Translations under genes and position numbers: made by a program
Shown: positions 1-5,763 of the stretch, in pieces
How the letters are laid out: every line of letters starts with the position of its first letter
Numbering within the stretch: position 1 is the stretch's first letter
The notes under the pieces: model-generated
Database searches by the model: none
The model's input: the letters and a program-made list of their open reading frames with translations, nothing else
Told to the model about the DNA's origin: nothing
Assembly (NCBI GenBank): GCA_947040475.1
Contig: CAMRBT010000085.1
Location: forward strand, 1-6,738
DNA from: an uncultured Brevinema sp.
GTDB taxonomy: Bacteria > Spirochaetota > Brevinematia > Brevinematales > Brevinemataceae
Direction of reading: 5' to 3'
DNA length: 6,738 nt

Positions 1-305
1 TAGGAATGCCAAAAAAAGATATCTTTTTTTCTATCTTATTGCCTGCCTCCATTCCTTATATTTTCATAGGAATGAAACTAGGATTGACTTATGCTTGGCG
101 TGCTTTAATGGGAGCAGAACTTATCGCTACTAGTAGTGGCTTGGGGTATATGATTTTAGACGCTCGTGAATTATCACGATCTGACATTGTTTTTGTCGGT
201 ATTTTGTGTTTTGGATTCATGGGTATTTTTATAGATAAATGTTTTGATTTTTTATTATCAAAATTTCCTTATATCAAAGAGAGACAATTTAATGAACCAT
301 ATTAA
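1..305 (+). CDS. ABC importer permease, SsuC/TauC type, C-terminal part (cut by window edge)
   Basis: This is the C-terminal ~100 residues of an inner-membrane permease of the binding-protein-dependent family that serves sulfonate, taurine, nitrate and similar importers. The reading frame is open to the left edge. The first full codon (3-5) is Gly. It is followed after nine residues by ILLP, which fits the spacing of the second half of the EAA loop (G-x9-I-x-LP) that docks on the ATPase. The ATG at position 6 is therefore an internal methionine and not the start. The segments LPASIPYIFIGMKLG, AWRALMGAEL and SSGLGYMILDAR are typical of the family. A last hydrophobic span (about IVFVGILCFGFMGIFI) precedes a short basic cytoplasmic tail. 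The stop overlaps the start of the ATPase gene, so the two are probably translationally coupled. Seen: family motifs and truncation. Inferred: import direction, from the lipoprotein gene downstream. Substrate not determinable. Confidence 0.9.
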   Translation, partial: GMPKKDIFFSILLPASIPYIFIGMKLGLTYAWRALMGAELIATSSGLGYMILDARELSRSDIVFVGILCFGFMGIFIDKCFDFLLSKFPYIKERQFNEPY

Positions 306-984
306 ATTAAGCAATATATCCAAAATATATTCTATTAACAATCAAGATTTTTATGCGGTCAATAATATTTCTCTTCAAATTAATACTACTCAAAATACTA
401 TCATTATAGGAAAAAGTGGTTGTGGTAAAAGTACCCTACTCAATATGATCAATGGATTAACTTCTATTAGTGAGGGAGAGATTTTATTTCCTAAAAACTT
501 CAAAACTGCTACCGTTTTTCAAGAGTCTCGTTTATTACCTTGGCTCACCATAGAACAAAATGCCACATTTTGGGCTCCTCATACTGATCCAACTTCTCTT
601 CTAAAAGAATTAGAACTTTTTGATTTTAAAAAATTATACCCTCATGAGATTTCTGGAGGAATGGCTCAAAAAACTGCTCTCATAAGAGCTTTACTTTATG
701 AAGCTGATTTTTTATTATTAGATGAGCCTTTTGCTTCACTTGATTATTTTACAAGACTTTATATGCAAAAAAAGCTCATAGATCTCACCTCAAAACAAAA
801 ATTAGGAATGATTTTTATTACTCATAATGTAGACAAAGCTGTCTTGTTAGGAGATACGATTATTATTTTAGAAAAAGGGGCTATAAAAACAATTCTTGTT
901 AATAAACTCCCCCTAACAGAGAGAGTCAATAGTGTTGCTAGTAACGAATTTAAAAATGAAATTATTTCTATAATTAATGAATAA
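292..984 (+). CDS. ABC importer ATP-binding protein, SsuB/TauB type
   Basis: This is a 230-residue cytoplasmic ATPase that would drive the adjacent permease. All nucleotide-binding motifs are visible: Walker A GKSGCGKST at residues 40-48, Q-loop Gln77 in FQESRLLPW, signature ISGGM at 120-124, Walker B LLLDEPF at 141-147, D-loop SLD at 149-151 and switch His178 in ITHN. FQESRLLPW and SGGMAQ are typical of the nitrate/sulfonate/taurine subfamily. The start at 292 is chosen because the family fold begins at once (HIKLSNISKIY) and a purine-rich AAAGAGAG lies 8 bases upstream. An in-frame ATG at 244 would add 16 residues unlike the family and deepen the overlap with the permease. The 14-base overlap with the permease and the 30-base gap to the lipoprotein gene mark one operon. 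The signature differs slightly from LSGGQ, but this is common and should still be active. Confidence 0.93.
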   Translation: MNHIKLSNISKIYSINNQDFYAVNNISLQINTTQNTIIIGKSGCGKSTLLNMINGLTSISEGEILFPKNFKTATVFQESRLLPWLTIEQNATFWAPHTDPTSLLKELELFDFKKLYPHEISGGMAQKTALIRALLYEADFLLLDEPFASLDYFTRLYMQKKLIDLTSKQKLGMIFITHNVDKAVLLGDTIIILEKGAIKTILVNKLPLTERVNSVASNEFKNEIISIINE

Positions 985-1014
985 AATAACGAATAAAAAA
1001 TCTAAGGAGTATGT

Positions 1015-1932
1015 ATGAAAAAATTACTACTATTATTATTGCTAACATCTTGTGCCCAAAAAAATGTGTTAAAAGAGATCAATCTTACTTATGTCAAGAC
1101 CCCTCTTAATGTCCCAGCTATGGTTAATGTTAAAAGAGGTTTTACTACACGAGCTTTTGCAGATCAAAAGATCGCTGTGAAGTACCTAACTGCCTTTAAT
1201 GGCTCTCAACAAATTGCTGCTCTAGCATCTGGAGAAGTAGACATTGTCCCTACTATGGGTGATACTTCGGCTATTGTAGGATTGGCTAATAAAGCTGATA
1301 TCAAGATCATAGGAATCTTTGGACGTTCTCCAAAGGCGTTTATGATTGTTTCTAAAGATCCTACTATTAAAACAATAGCAGATCTTAAGGGTAAAAAAAT
1401 TGGAGGACCGAAAGGCTCTGTCCTTCATCAATTATTACTTGCTGCTCTTCAATCCCAAAATCTTAAAATAGATGATGTTGATTTTATTTCTTTAGGCGTA
1501 CAAGAGGGGTTAACAGGAGTACTTAGTGGTGATTTAGACGCTGCATTACTTGTAGGTCCAGCAACAATGGCTGCTCAAAAACAAGGAGCTCAAGTCATTA
1601 CAACAGGAGAAGGATTTGTAGATGGGAAGACAGTAATGGTTGCTCGTACTGACTTTCTTTCTAAATATCCCAATGTTGTAAAAGATTTTATAAAAGCTCA
1701 TCAGCAAAGTGTAGATTTTATTACCTCTAACCCTGAAGAGACGTTACAATTAGTTTCAGAAGAGACATCTTTGAGTATTCCTCAAATACAAAAAATGCTT
1801 CCTAATTATGATTTTTCTCCAATGATCACCCAAACAGATATTGACAATCTCAATAAAACACAAGATTTTTTATTTGAGCAAGGATTAATAGAAAATAAAA
1901 TAGACCTAAAACAAGCTATTCATATCTTATAA
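1015..1932 (+). CDS. Substrate-binding lipoprotein of SsuA/NMT1-like ABC importer
   Basis: This 305-residue extracytoplasmic solute receptor would feed the permease/ATPase pair upstream. The N-terminus is a very short lipoprotein signal: MKK, a run of Leu, then lipobox LTSC with Cys13 as the predicted lipidated residue. The mature part is a periplasmic-binding-protein type 2 fold of the SsuA/NMT1-like family. Recognisable stretches are FNGSQQIAALASGEVDI and GDTSAI in lobe 1, the hinge-side IADLKGKKIG, and DAALLVGPATMAAQ in lobe 2. Length is normal for the family. AAGGAG at 1004-1009 sits 5 bases before the ATG, a strong ribosome site that supports this start. It is the last gene of the operon and is followed by a terminator. 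The family binds sulfonates, nitrate, taurine, pyrimidine precursors and other small molecules. No neighbouring catabolic gene reveals which one, so the substrate is left open. Confidence 0.9.
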   Translation: MKKLLLLLLLTSCAQKNVLKEINLTYVKTPLNVPAMVNVKRGFTTRAFADQKIAVKYLTAFNGSQQIAALASGEVDIVPTMGDTSAIVGLANKADIKIIGIFGRSPKAFMIVSKDPTIKTIADLKGKKIGGPKGSVLHQLLLAALQSQNLKIDDVDFISLGVQEGLTGVLSGDLDAALLVGPATMAAQKQGAQVITTGEGFVDGKTVMVARTDFLSKYPNVVKDFIKAHQQSVDFITSNPEETLQLVSEETSLSIPQIQKMLPNYDFSPMITQTDIDNLNKTQDFLFEQGLIENKIDLKQAIHIL

Positions 1933-1940
1933 GATATAAT

Positions 1941-1980
1941 AAAAACTCTCATTTTATATTGTGTAAAATGAGAGTTTTTT
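1941..1980 (+). terminator. Rho-independent terminator of the ABC importer operon
   Basis: A perfect 16-bp inverted repeat (1941-1956 with 1964-1979, outer bases AAAAACTCTC / GAGAGTTTTT) encloses a 7-base loop and ends in a run of six T. It begins 8 bases after the stop codon of the lipoprotein gene. The A-tract on the left arm would also give a U-tract on the opposite strand, but no minus-strand gene ends here. Confidence 0.9.
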
Positions 1981-2123
1981 AAATACGGACTATTATTTTA
2001 AAAAAAATGATATTAATATAATGACAATAAGCCCTTAATAATGGTTCTCAATATTATAAATAACTCCTATCTTATGAAGATATATAATAATTATACGGAA
2101 TTAGAGTTACAATCATATTGAAT
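1981..2123. other. AT-rich intergenic region upstream of the hydrogenase promoter, with two short dyads
   Basis: No convincing gene is seen in this stretch. It holds two inverted repeats: TATCTT-ATG-AAGATA at 2068-2082, and TATAAT-A-ATTATA at 2083-2095 directly abutting it. Both lie roughly 30-55 bases upstream of the -35 element, a position where an activator could bind. The first includes G/C positions and is the better candidate. The second is simple AT sequence and could easily be chance. No recognisable Rex or FNR/CRP box was found. A regulatory role is inference only. Confidence 0.3.
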
Positions 2124-2151
2124 TTGCTTTATTATATTTGTGTGTTATAAT
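2124..2151 (+). promoter_or_regulatory. Sigma-70-type promoter with extended -10 for the hydrogenase operon
   Basis: The elements are -35 TTGCTT (2124-2129), a 16-base spacer, and a perfect -10 TATAAT (2146-2151) preceded by TGT, which makes an extended -10 (TGnTATAAT). Transcription would begin near 2158, giving a leader of about 30 bases. The leader carries a purine-rich ribosome site (AAGGGAAGG, 2173-2181) 7 bases before the ATG at 2189. A competing -35 (TTGAAT at 2118) would be 22 bases from the -10 and is too far. Confidence 0.7.
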
Positions 2152-2188
2152 TTTAAGACATAAGATGAATTAAAGGGAAGGTATAAAT

Positions 2189-2743
2189 ATGGCAATTGCA
2201 ACAAGAAGAACTGCTGTTCCTTATGATGTACAACAAAGTACAGGAACAATATTAGATATTTTACATAAATATGCAGAAATATGTGCTGACGAATTCTGTG
2301 GAAAATGTATGCCTTGTCGTTATGGTACACAAGAGTGGAAATTGACTTTGCAAAAAATCACAGAAGGGCTTGGGACTATGGGTGATCTTCAAAAATTAAA
2401 AGATATTAATCATTCTATGAAAACGGCTAGTTTTTGTCGTTTGGGTTTGGTATCTCCTTTTGTAATAGAAAGTGTTCTCAAATACCATCAAGAAGAAATA
2501 GAAAAATATATTACCAATAAAACTCCTCTTCCAAACACCTATACATCATTGCCTGAATTTACGATTGATAATTCCTTATGTGATGGTTGTCCTTCTGAAG
2601 AAAAAGCAAAGTGCCAACAAGTTTGTACGGTGAATGCCATTACTGGAGAAGCTGGAGCTGAACATGTTATTAATCAAGTAAAGTGTTACCGTTGTGATGC
2701 TTGCGTTCCTGTTTGTCCAAAACAGGCTATTGCTTTTCTTTAA
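2189..2743 (+). CDS. Small iron-sulfur protein: NuoF/HydB C-terminal cluster domain fused to a 2[4Fe-4S] ferredoxin domain
   Basis: This is a 184-residue soluble electron carrier, probably a partner of the hydrogenase encoded 24 bases downstream. Residues ~20-110 match the C-terminal cluster domain of NuoF/HydB. They contain CGKCMPCRYGT with Cys37, Cys40 and Cys43, and a fourth Cys83 in SFCRLG, the ligands expected for one [4Fe-4S] cluster (N3-type). Residues ~123-184 form a bacterial-type ferredoxin domain: Cys131, Cys134, Cys142, Cys146, then Cys166, Cys169, Cys172, Cys176 (CYRCDACVPVCP). The FMN and NAD(P)H-binding part that makes up most of NuoF, HydB and HndC is absent. Yet the gene has its own promoter and ribosome site, so it is a real short protein and not a 5'-truncated remnant. 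The first ferredoxin motif is odd: CX2CX7CX3C, with Thr in place of the usual Pro after the last Cys. Family assignment is seen; the role as electron relay to HydA is inferred. Confidence 0.88.
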   Translation: MAIATRRTAVPYDVQQSTGTILDILHKYAEICADEFCGKCMPCRYGTQEWKLTLQKITEGLGTMGDLQKLKDINHSMKTASFCRLGLVSPFVIESVLKYHQEEIEKYITNKTPLPNTYTSLPEFTIDNSLCDGCPSEEKAKCQQVCTVNAITGEAGAEHVINQVKCYRCDACVPVCPKQAIAFL

Positions 2744-2767
2744 AATTTAGAAAAAATAAAAGGGGTT

Positions 2768-4597
2768 ATGATGAGTACAACTATTCAAACAAAAGTAGAA
2801 GTAGAAACAGTAACAATGACTATAAACGGAAAAAAATGTTCCGTGCCTAAAGGGATTCCTCTGATCGAAGCTGTAGAACAACAAGGAACTCGTATACCAA
2901 GATTGTGTTATCATCCTGACTTTTATAAAAACGGGACTAACGGTGCTGGATCTTGTGGATTATGTGTCGTTAAAAATAATATAACAGGAAAAATATTTAG
3001 ATCTTGTTTGATGAAAACAAATGAAGGTATGGATATTACTACTAATAGTCCTGATTGCGAAAGTGCTCGTAAAACAGCTATGCAATTAATTTTGGCAAAT
3101 CATCCTTTAGAATGTTTGTCTTGTCTTAGAAATAATAACTGCGAACTTCAGTCAACAGCAGCAGACATGGGGATTAGAGAAATTCCTTATGCCTTAACTC
3201 CCACGACTTTTCCCCATGAAAATGGTAGTTTGTCCATTAAAATAGATCCTAACAAATGTATTAAATGTGGTCGTTGTGTGATTACTTGTAGAGTACTCCA
3301 ACAAGTAGAAGCCTTAGAAATACACGGAGAGGGACATGATGTTTATCTTCGTCCTTTAGATGGTCTAGCAATGAGTGAAACTCCTTGTATAGGATGTGGT
3401 CAATGTACAGCTCATTGTCCTGTAGCAGGTATTTACGAAAAACAAGACTCTGAAGAATTAATAGAATGGCTCAACAATCCAGAATATCATCTAGTGGTAC
3501 AAATGGCTCCTGCTGTTCGTGTAGCATTAGGAGAAGAATTTGGTTTAAAACCTGGAGTGTTGGTTACAGGAAAAATGTATACAGCTTTACGTCTTCTCGG
3601 TTTTGACAAAATTTTTGATACAAACTTTGGGGCTGATATTACTATTATGGAAGAAGCTAGTGAATTTTCTAAGCGTTTTATCAATGAGCCAGAATCTTTA
3701 CCTATTATTACCAGTTGTTGCCCATCATGGGTTAATTGGTGTGAAAAATTCTACCCTGATTTTATTCCTCATCTTTCTTCAGCAAAATCTCCTCATCAGA
3801 TGTTAGGGGTAATGGTTAAGACCTATTATGCTGAAGTAGCAAAAATAGACCCAAAAAAAATAAAAGTAGTTTCTATTATGCCTTGTACTTCTAAAAAATA
3901 TGAGATCAAAAGACATCCTGATATGGATGTTGCTGGAGTTCCAGATGTAGATCTCGTAATAACTACTAGAGAATTGGGACATATGATTCGTCAAGCAGGT
4001 ATTGATTTCAATGCTTTAGAAGAAACAGAAGTTGATCAACTCATGGGTGAATACTCTGGAGCTGGTGCTATCTTTGGTGCTACTGGTGGCGTCATGGAAG
4101 CTGGACTTAGAACAGCTTATTATAATATTACTGGAGAAGATTTACCAGATGATGCTATTGAGTTCCCTGTAGCTCGAGGTTTGGATAAAATTAAAACAGC
4201 TAGTATTGATATTAAAGGGGCTGAAGTTCGTATTGCTGTTGCTCATGGAATGATTAATGTCAAAAAACTTCTTGATGAAGTTAAAGCTGCCAAAGATAAA
4301 GGTGAAAAATCACCTTATGATTTCATCGAAATTATGGCATGTTATGGAGGCTGTCTCGGAGGAGGTGGTCAACCATATTCTAAAACTCCAGACCTTACTA
4401 GAGAACTTCGTCGTCAGGGACTTTATGCAGATGATAAAAAGAGCACCAAGCGTCGTTCTCATCAAAATCCTATGATACAAAAAATGTATACTGAATATCT
4501 AGGAAAACCATTAGAAGGTAAAGCTCATCACTTGTTACATACTTCTTATGCTCCTAAAAAGGTTGTTCGTACCAAAGAAGATCTTAAAAATTTATAA
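2768..4597 (+). CDS. hydA: [FeFe] hydrogenase catalytic subunit, multidomain HndD/HydA type
   Basis: This cytoplasmic enzyme catalyses reversible H2 formation from protons and electrons. Domain order over 609 residues: [2Fe-2S] ferredoxin-like domain (Cys47, Cys63, Cys66, Cys80); His-Cys3 cluster (His112, Cys116, Cys119, Cys125); two [4Fe-4S] clusters (CIKCGRCVITC 164-174, CIGCGQCTAHCP 207-218); then the H-cluster domain with L1 TSCCPSW (315-321), L2 MPCTSKKYE (371-379) and L3 MACYGGCLGGGGQP (523-536). By analogy with clostridial CpI, Cys318, Cys373, Cys525 and Cys529 hold the H-cluster and Cys317 is the proton-relay cysteine. Glu296, Glu299 and Ser337 fit the rest of the proton path. A small-subunit-like tail (about 540-600) closes the protein. 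No catalytic residue is missing. Two tandem ATGs occur (2768, 2771). AGGGG at 2761-2765 is better spaced for the second, which gives 608 residues. There is no signal peptide. The maturases HydE, HydF and HydG must be encoded elsewhere. Confidence 0.97.
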   Translation: MMSTTIQTKVEVETVTMTINGKKCSVPKGIPLIEAVEQQGTRIPRLCYHPDFYKNGTNGAGSCGLCVVKNNITGKIFRSCLMKTNEGMDITTNSPDCESARKTAMQLILANHPLECLSCLRNNNCELQSTAADMGIREIPYALTPTTFPHENGSLSIKIDPNKCIKCGRCVITCRVLQQVEALEIHGEGHDVYLRPLDGLAMSETPCIGCGQCTAHCPVAGIYEKQDSEELIEWLNNPEYHLVVQMAPAVRVALGEEFGLKPGVLVTGKMYTALRLLGFDKIFDTNFGADITIMEEASEFSKRFINEPESLPIITSCCPSWVNWCEKFYPDFIPHLSSAKSPHQMLGVMVKTYYAEVAKIDPKKIKVVSIMPCTSKKYEIKRHPDMDVAGVPDVDLVITTRELGHMIRQAGIDFNALEETEVDQLMGEYSGAGAIFGATGGVMEAGLRTAYYNITGEDLPDDAIEFPVARGLDKIKTASIDIKGAEVRIAVAHGMINVKKLLDEVKAAKDKGEKSPYDFIEIMACYGGCLGGGGQPYSKTPDLTRELRRQGLYADDKKSTKRRSHQNPMIQKMYTEYLGKPLEGKAHHLLHTSYAPKKVVRTKEDLKNL

Positions 4598-4608
4598 TAT
4601 TTTCTTAA

Positions 4609-4638
4609 AAAAGCCACTTCTATTTAGAGGTGGCTTTT
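4609..4638 (+). terminator. Rho-independent terminator of the hydrogenase operon
   Basis: The stem AAAAGCCACTTC / GAGGTGGCTTTT (4609-4620 with 4627-4638) is 12 bp with one G-T wobble, has a 6-base loop and is followed by ATTTTA. It starts 11 bases after the hydA stop codon. With the promoter at 2124-2151 it defines a complete two-gene transcript. Confidence 0.88.
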
Positions 4639-4683
4639 ATTTTAGGCATAGATAATAGATAATATATAATATTTAATCACAAG

Positions 4684-4713
4684 AAAAAGTCCTATCACTA
4701 GGACAGGACTTTT
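4684..4713 (-). terminator. Rho-independent terminator of the minus-strand cyclase-like gene
   Basis: Read on the minus strand, AAAAGTCCT (4713-4705) can pair with AGGACTTTT (4693-4685), followed by a U-rich tail (TTTTTCTT). A second copy of the 5-base arm (AGGAC at 4700-4704 on the plus strand) allows an alternative, tighter hairpin with a 6-base loop. The element lies 17 bases past the stop of the gene at 4731. In the plus direction it could act as a backup stop for the hydrogenase transcript. Confidence 0.75.
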
Positions 4714-4730
4714 ATATTAATCTAATTTAT

Positions 4731-5561
4731 TTAAATCACTTTTTCTATTTTATCCAAAGTAGCAGTAAAAAGATTGCTTAACTCATCGTATTCTTTTTTT
4801 TCACCAAGGTCTGCTAACATTTTGTCTAATTCATTTATAGCATCTATTTTTTTATATTTAATATTATCTATTATTGAAGAATCCATATGTTCATCATAAT
4901 CAAATACAATATTTTCCCAATCTTTACAATACCATATAATTGGATATGCTCTATTATTCCAGACTCCTTTAAGTCTTTCATAGCTAACTATTCTTAAATA
5001 GGTGGATATATTATTTTCACAATCATCAGGACGTTGCATTCTGTATAGAGTATAGGCTAGTTTAGCACATACAATTATTCTACCTTTCGTTACATATTTA
5101 GAAATTCTAAAACCAGTATCAATATCACTTCCTATAAAGTCCAAAGTCTCTTTAGAGCATCCTGTAGACAAAGCCACATTATTGTAACTTTTTATATCTT
5201 CGTTATATTCAGTAATATCTGCAGCCCATATAGAAGATTTTGCACAAATACAGTGATCTTCAGATAAAGATTCTTGTATAATCGTTAGAGTGTTATCCAC
5301 GTATTCCAGCAGTCTATACATCTCTGTTCTGTTTTTTATTGCTACATAAAATAAAATCTCATCACCTAAACGCTTCCATACTTTTAGTTCTGAATGTACA
5401 AAACAGCTAGAAAGATATTCAGTTGATATTACATAGAAGTCATGAAATACTTTAGGCCATCCCTTTGGATTTTCGTATTTAAATGCTGTTGAATTTACTA
5501 AATCAATGGATATAAAGACATATAACAACTCTTCTTTTTCTACCATATCATACCACCCCAT
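4731..5561 (-). CDS. Class III nucleotidyl cyclase-like protein, possibly PycC-like (Pycsar), no adjacent effector
   Basis: This 276-residue soluble protein aligns by motif with class III nucleotidyl cyclases. It has the first metal Asp20 in FISIDLVNST, the second metal Asp67 in KRLGDEILF, a GIHxG-like strand near SSIWAADI (109-116), DFIGSDIDTGFR (141-152) in place of the usual D-x-x-G-x-x-V-N-x-A-x-R, and a closing LKG...YPIIWY strand (197-211). Lys63 and Asp141 sit where adenylate cyclases read adenine. The transition-state Arg152 is kept, but the partner Asn is Asp148. Residues 213-276 form a charged helical tail with no membrane or effector domain. The bare single-domain form and the GDE and D-x-GFR motifs recall PycC uridylate/cytidylate cyclases of phage defence, but this is from memory of the family, not a search. 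The start at 5561 has no clear ribosome site. Met6 (5546) is preceded by GGGGTGG at 7 bases and may be the true start. Product nucleotide unknown. Confidence 0.62.
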   Translation of the reverse strand: MGWYDMVEKEELLYVFISIDLVNSTAFKYENPKGWPKVFHDFYVISTEYLSSCFVHSELKVWKRLGDEILFYVAIKNRTEMYRLLEYVDNTLTIIQESLSEDHCICAKSSIWAADITEYNEDIKSYNNVALSTGCSKETLDFIGSDIDTGFRISKYVTKGRIIVCAKLAYTLYRMQRPDDCENNISTYLRIVSYERLKGVWNNRAYPIIWYCKDWENIVFDYDEHMDSSIIDNIKYKKIDAINELDKMLADLGEKKEYDELSNLFTATLDKIEKVI

Positions 5562-5763
5562 TTTTATTGAATCACTGTAAGATACCAGTTATTACAACAG
5601 TATACTCGATAAAAAAAGATATTTCAAGTGTTTTTTATATTATAGCCTCAAGCTGTCTTGGGTTTTCCCACAAGAAACTACAAATGATAGTAAGATTATT
5701 AAGGATAAATTTTTCACGAATATTACCTCTTAGTGAGTAGTATTTTTAATACTAGTTTAAGTA
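5562..5763. other. Intergenic region between the amidohydrolase and cyclase-like genes
   Basis: No gene is seen in these 202 bases; in particular there is no small membrane-protein or effector reading frame. It contains the minus-strand promoter described separately and an imperfect hairpin at 5656-5675 (CTTG/CAAG and GG/CC around TTTT). It also has a set of mutually exclusive 6-base arms at 5739-5765 (AGTATT, AATACT, AGTATT) that reach into the amidohydrolase stop codon. None is followed by a U-tract on the minus strand, so no standard terminator for the amidohydrolase gene is evident. Confidence 0.5.
5599..5627 (-). promoter_or_regulatory. Sigma-70-type promoter of the cyclase-like gene
   Basis: On the minus strand the elements are -35 TTGAAA (5627-5622), a spacer of exactly 17 bases, and -10 TATACT (5604-5599). 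Each hexamer differs from consensus by one base. Transcription would start near 5592, about 30 bases before the ATG at 5561 and 46 before the one at 5546. The gene therefore appears to be transcribed on its own and not with the amidohydrolase gene upstream. Confidence 0.75.

Noticed and set aside
244..291. Earlier in-frame ATG for the ATPase gene at 244
   Set aside because: It would add 16 residues not found in the family and increase the overlap with the permease to 62 bases. The ATG at 292 has a purine-rich site upstream and begins directly with the conserved fold.
2136..2150. Rex-like operator around TTTGTGTGTTATAA at the hydrogenase promoter
   Set aside because: The second half does not form the inverted repeat expected of a TTGTGA-n-TCACAA type site.
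2118..2151. Promoter using TTGAAT at 2118 as the -35
   Set aside because: The spacer to TATAAT would be 22 bases. TTGCTT at 2124 gives a 16-base spacer and fits far better.
2145..2330. Minus-strand open frame across the hydrogenase promoter and the start of the small Fe-S gene
   Set aside because: Its product is low-complexity and it overlaps a recognised gene and promoter. No supporting ribosome site or homology is seen.
3850..3865. Run of eight A in hydA as a possible programmed frameshift site
   Set aside because: The zero frame continues through all conserved hydrogenase motifs, and no shifted product or stimulatory structure is evident. A-runs are common in this AT-rich DNA.
3487..3994. 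Antisense open frames opposite hydA (3487-3684, 3803-3994)
   Set aside because: They lie wholly within the strongly conserved hydrogenase coding sequence, resemble no known protein, and are explained as frame shadows.
5574..5589. ACTG/CAGT hairpin in the leader of the cyclase-like gene
   Set aside because: Only four base pairs around an eight-base loop, expected by chance.
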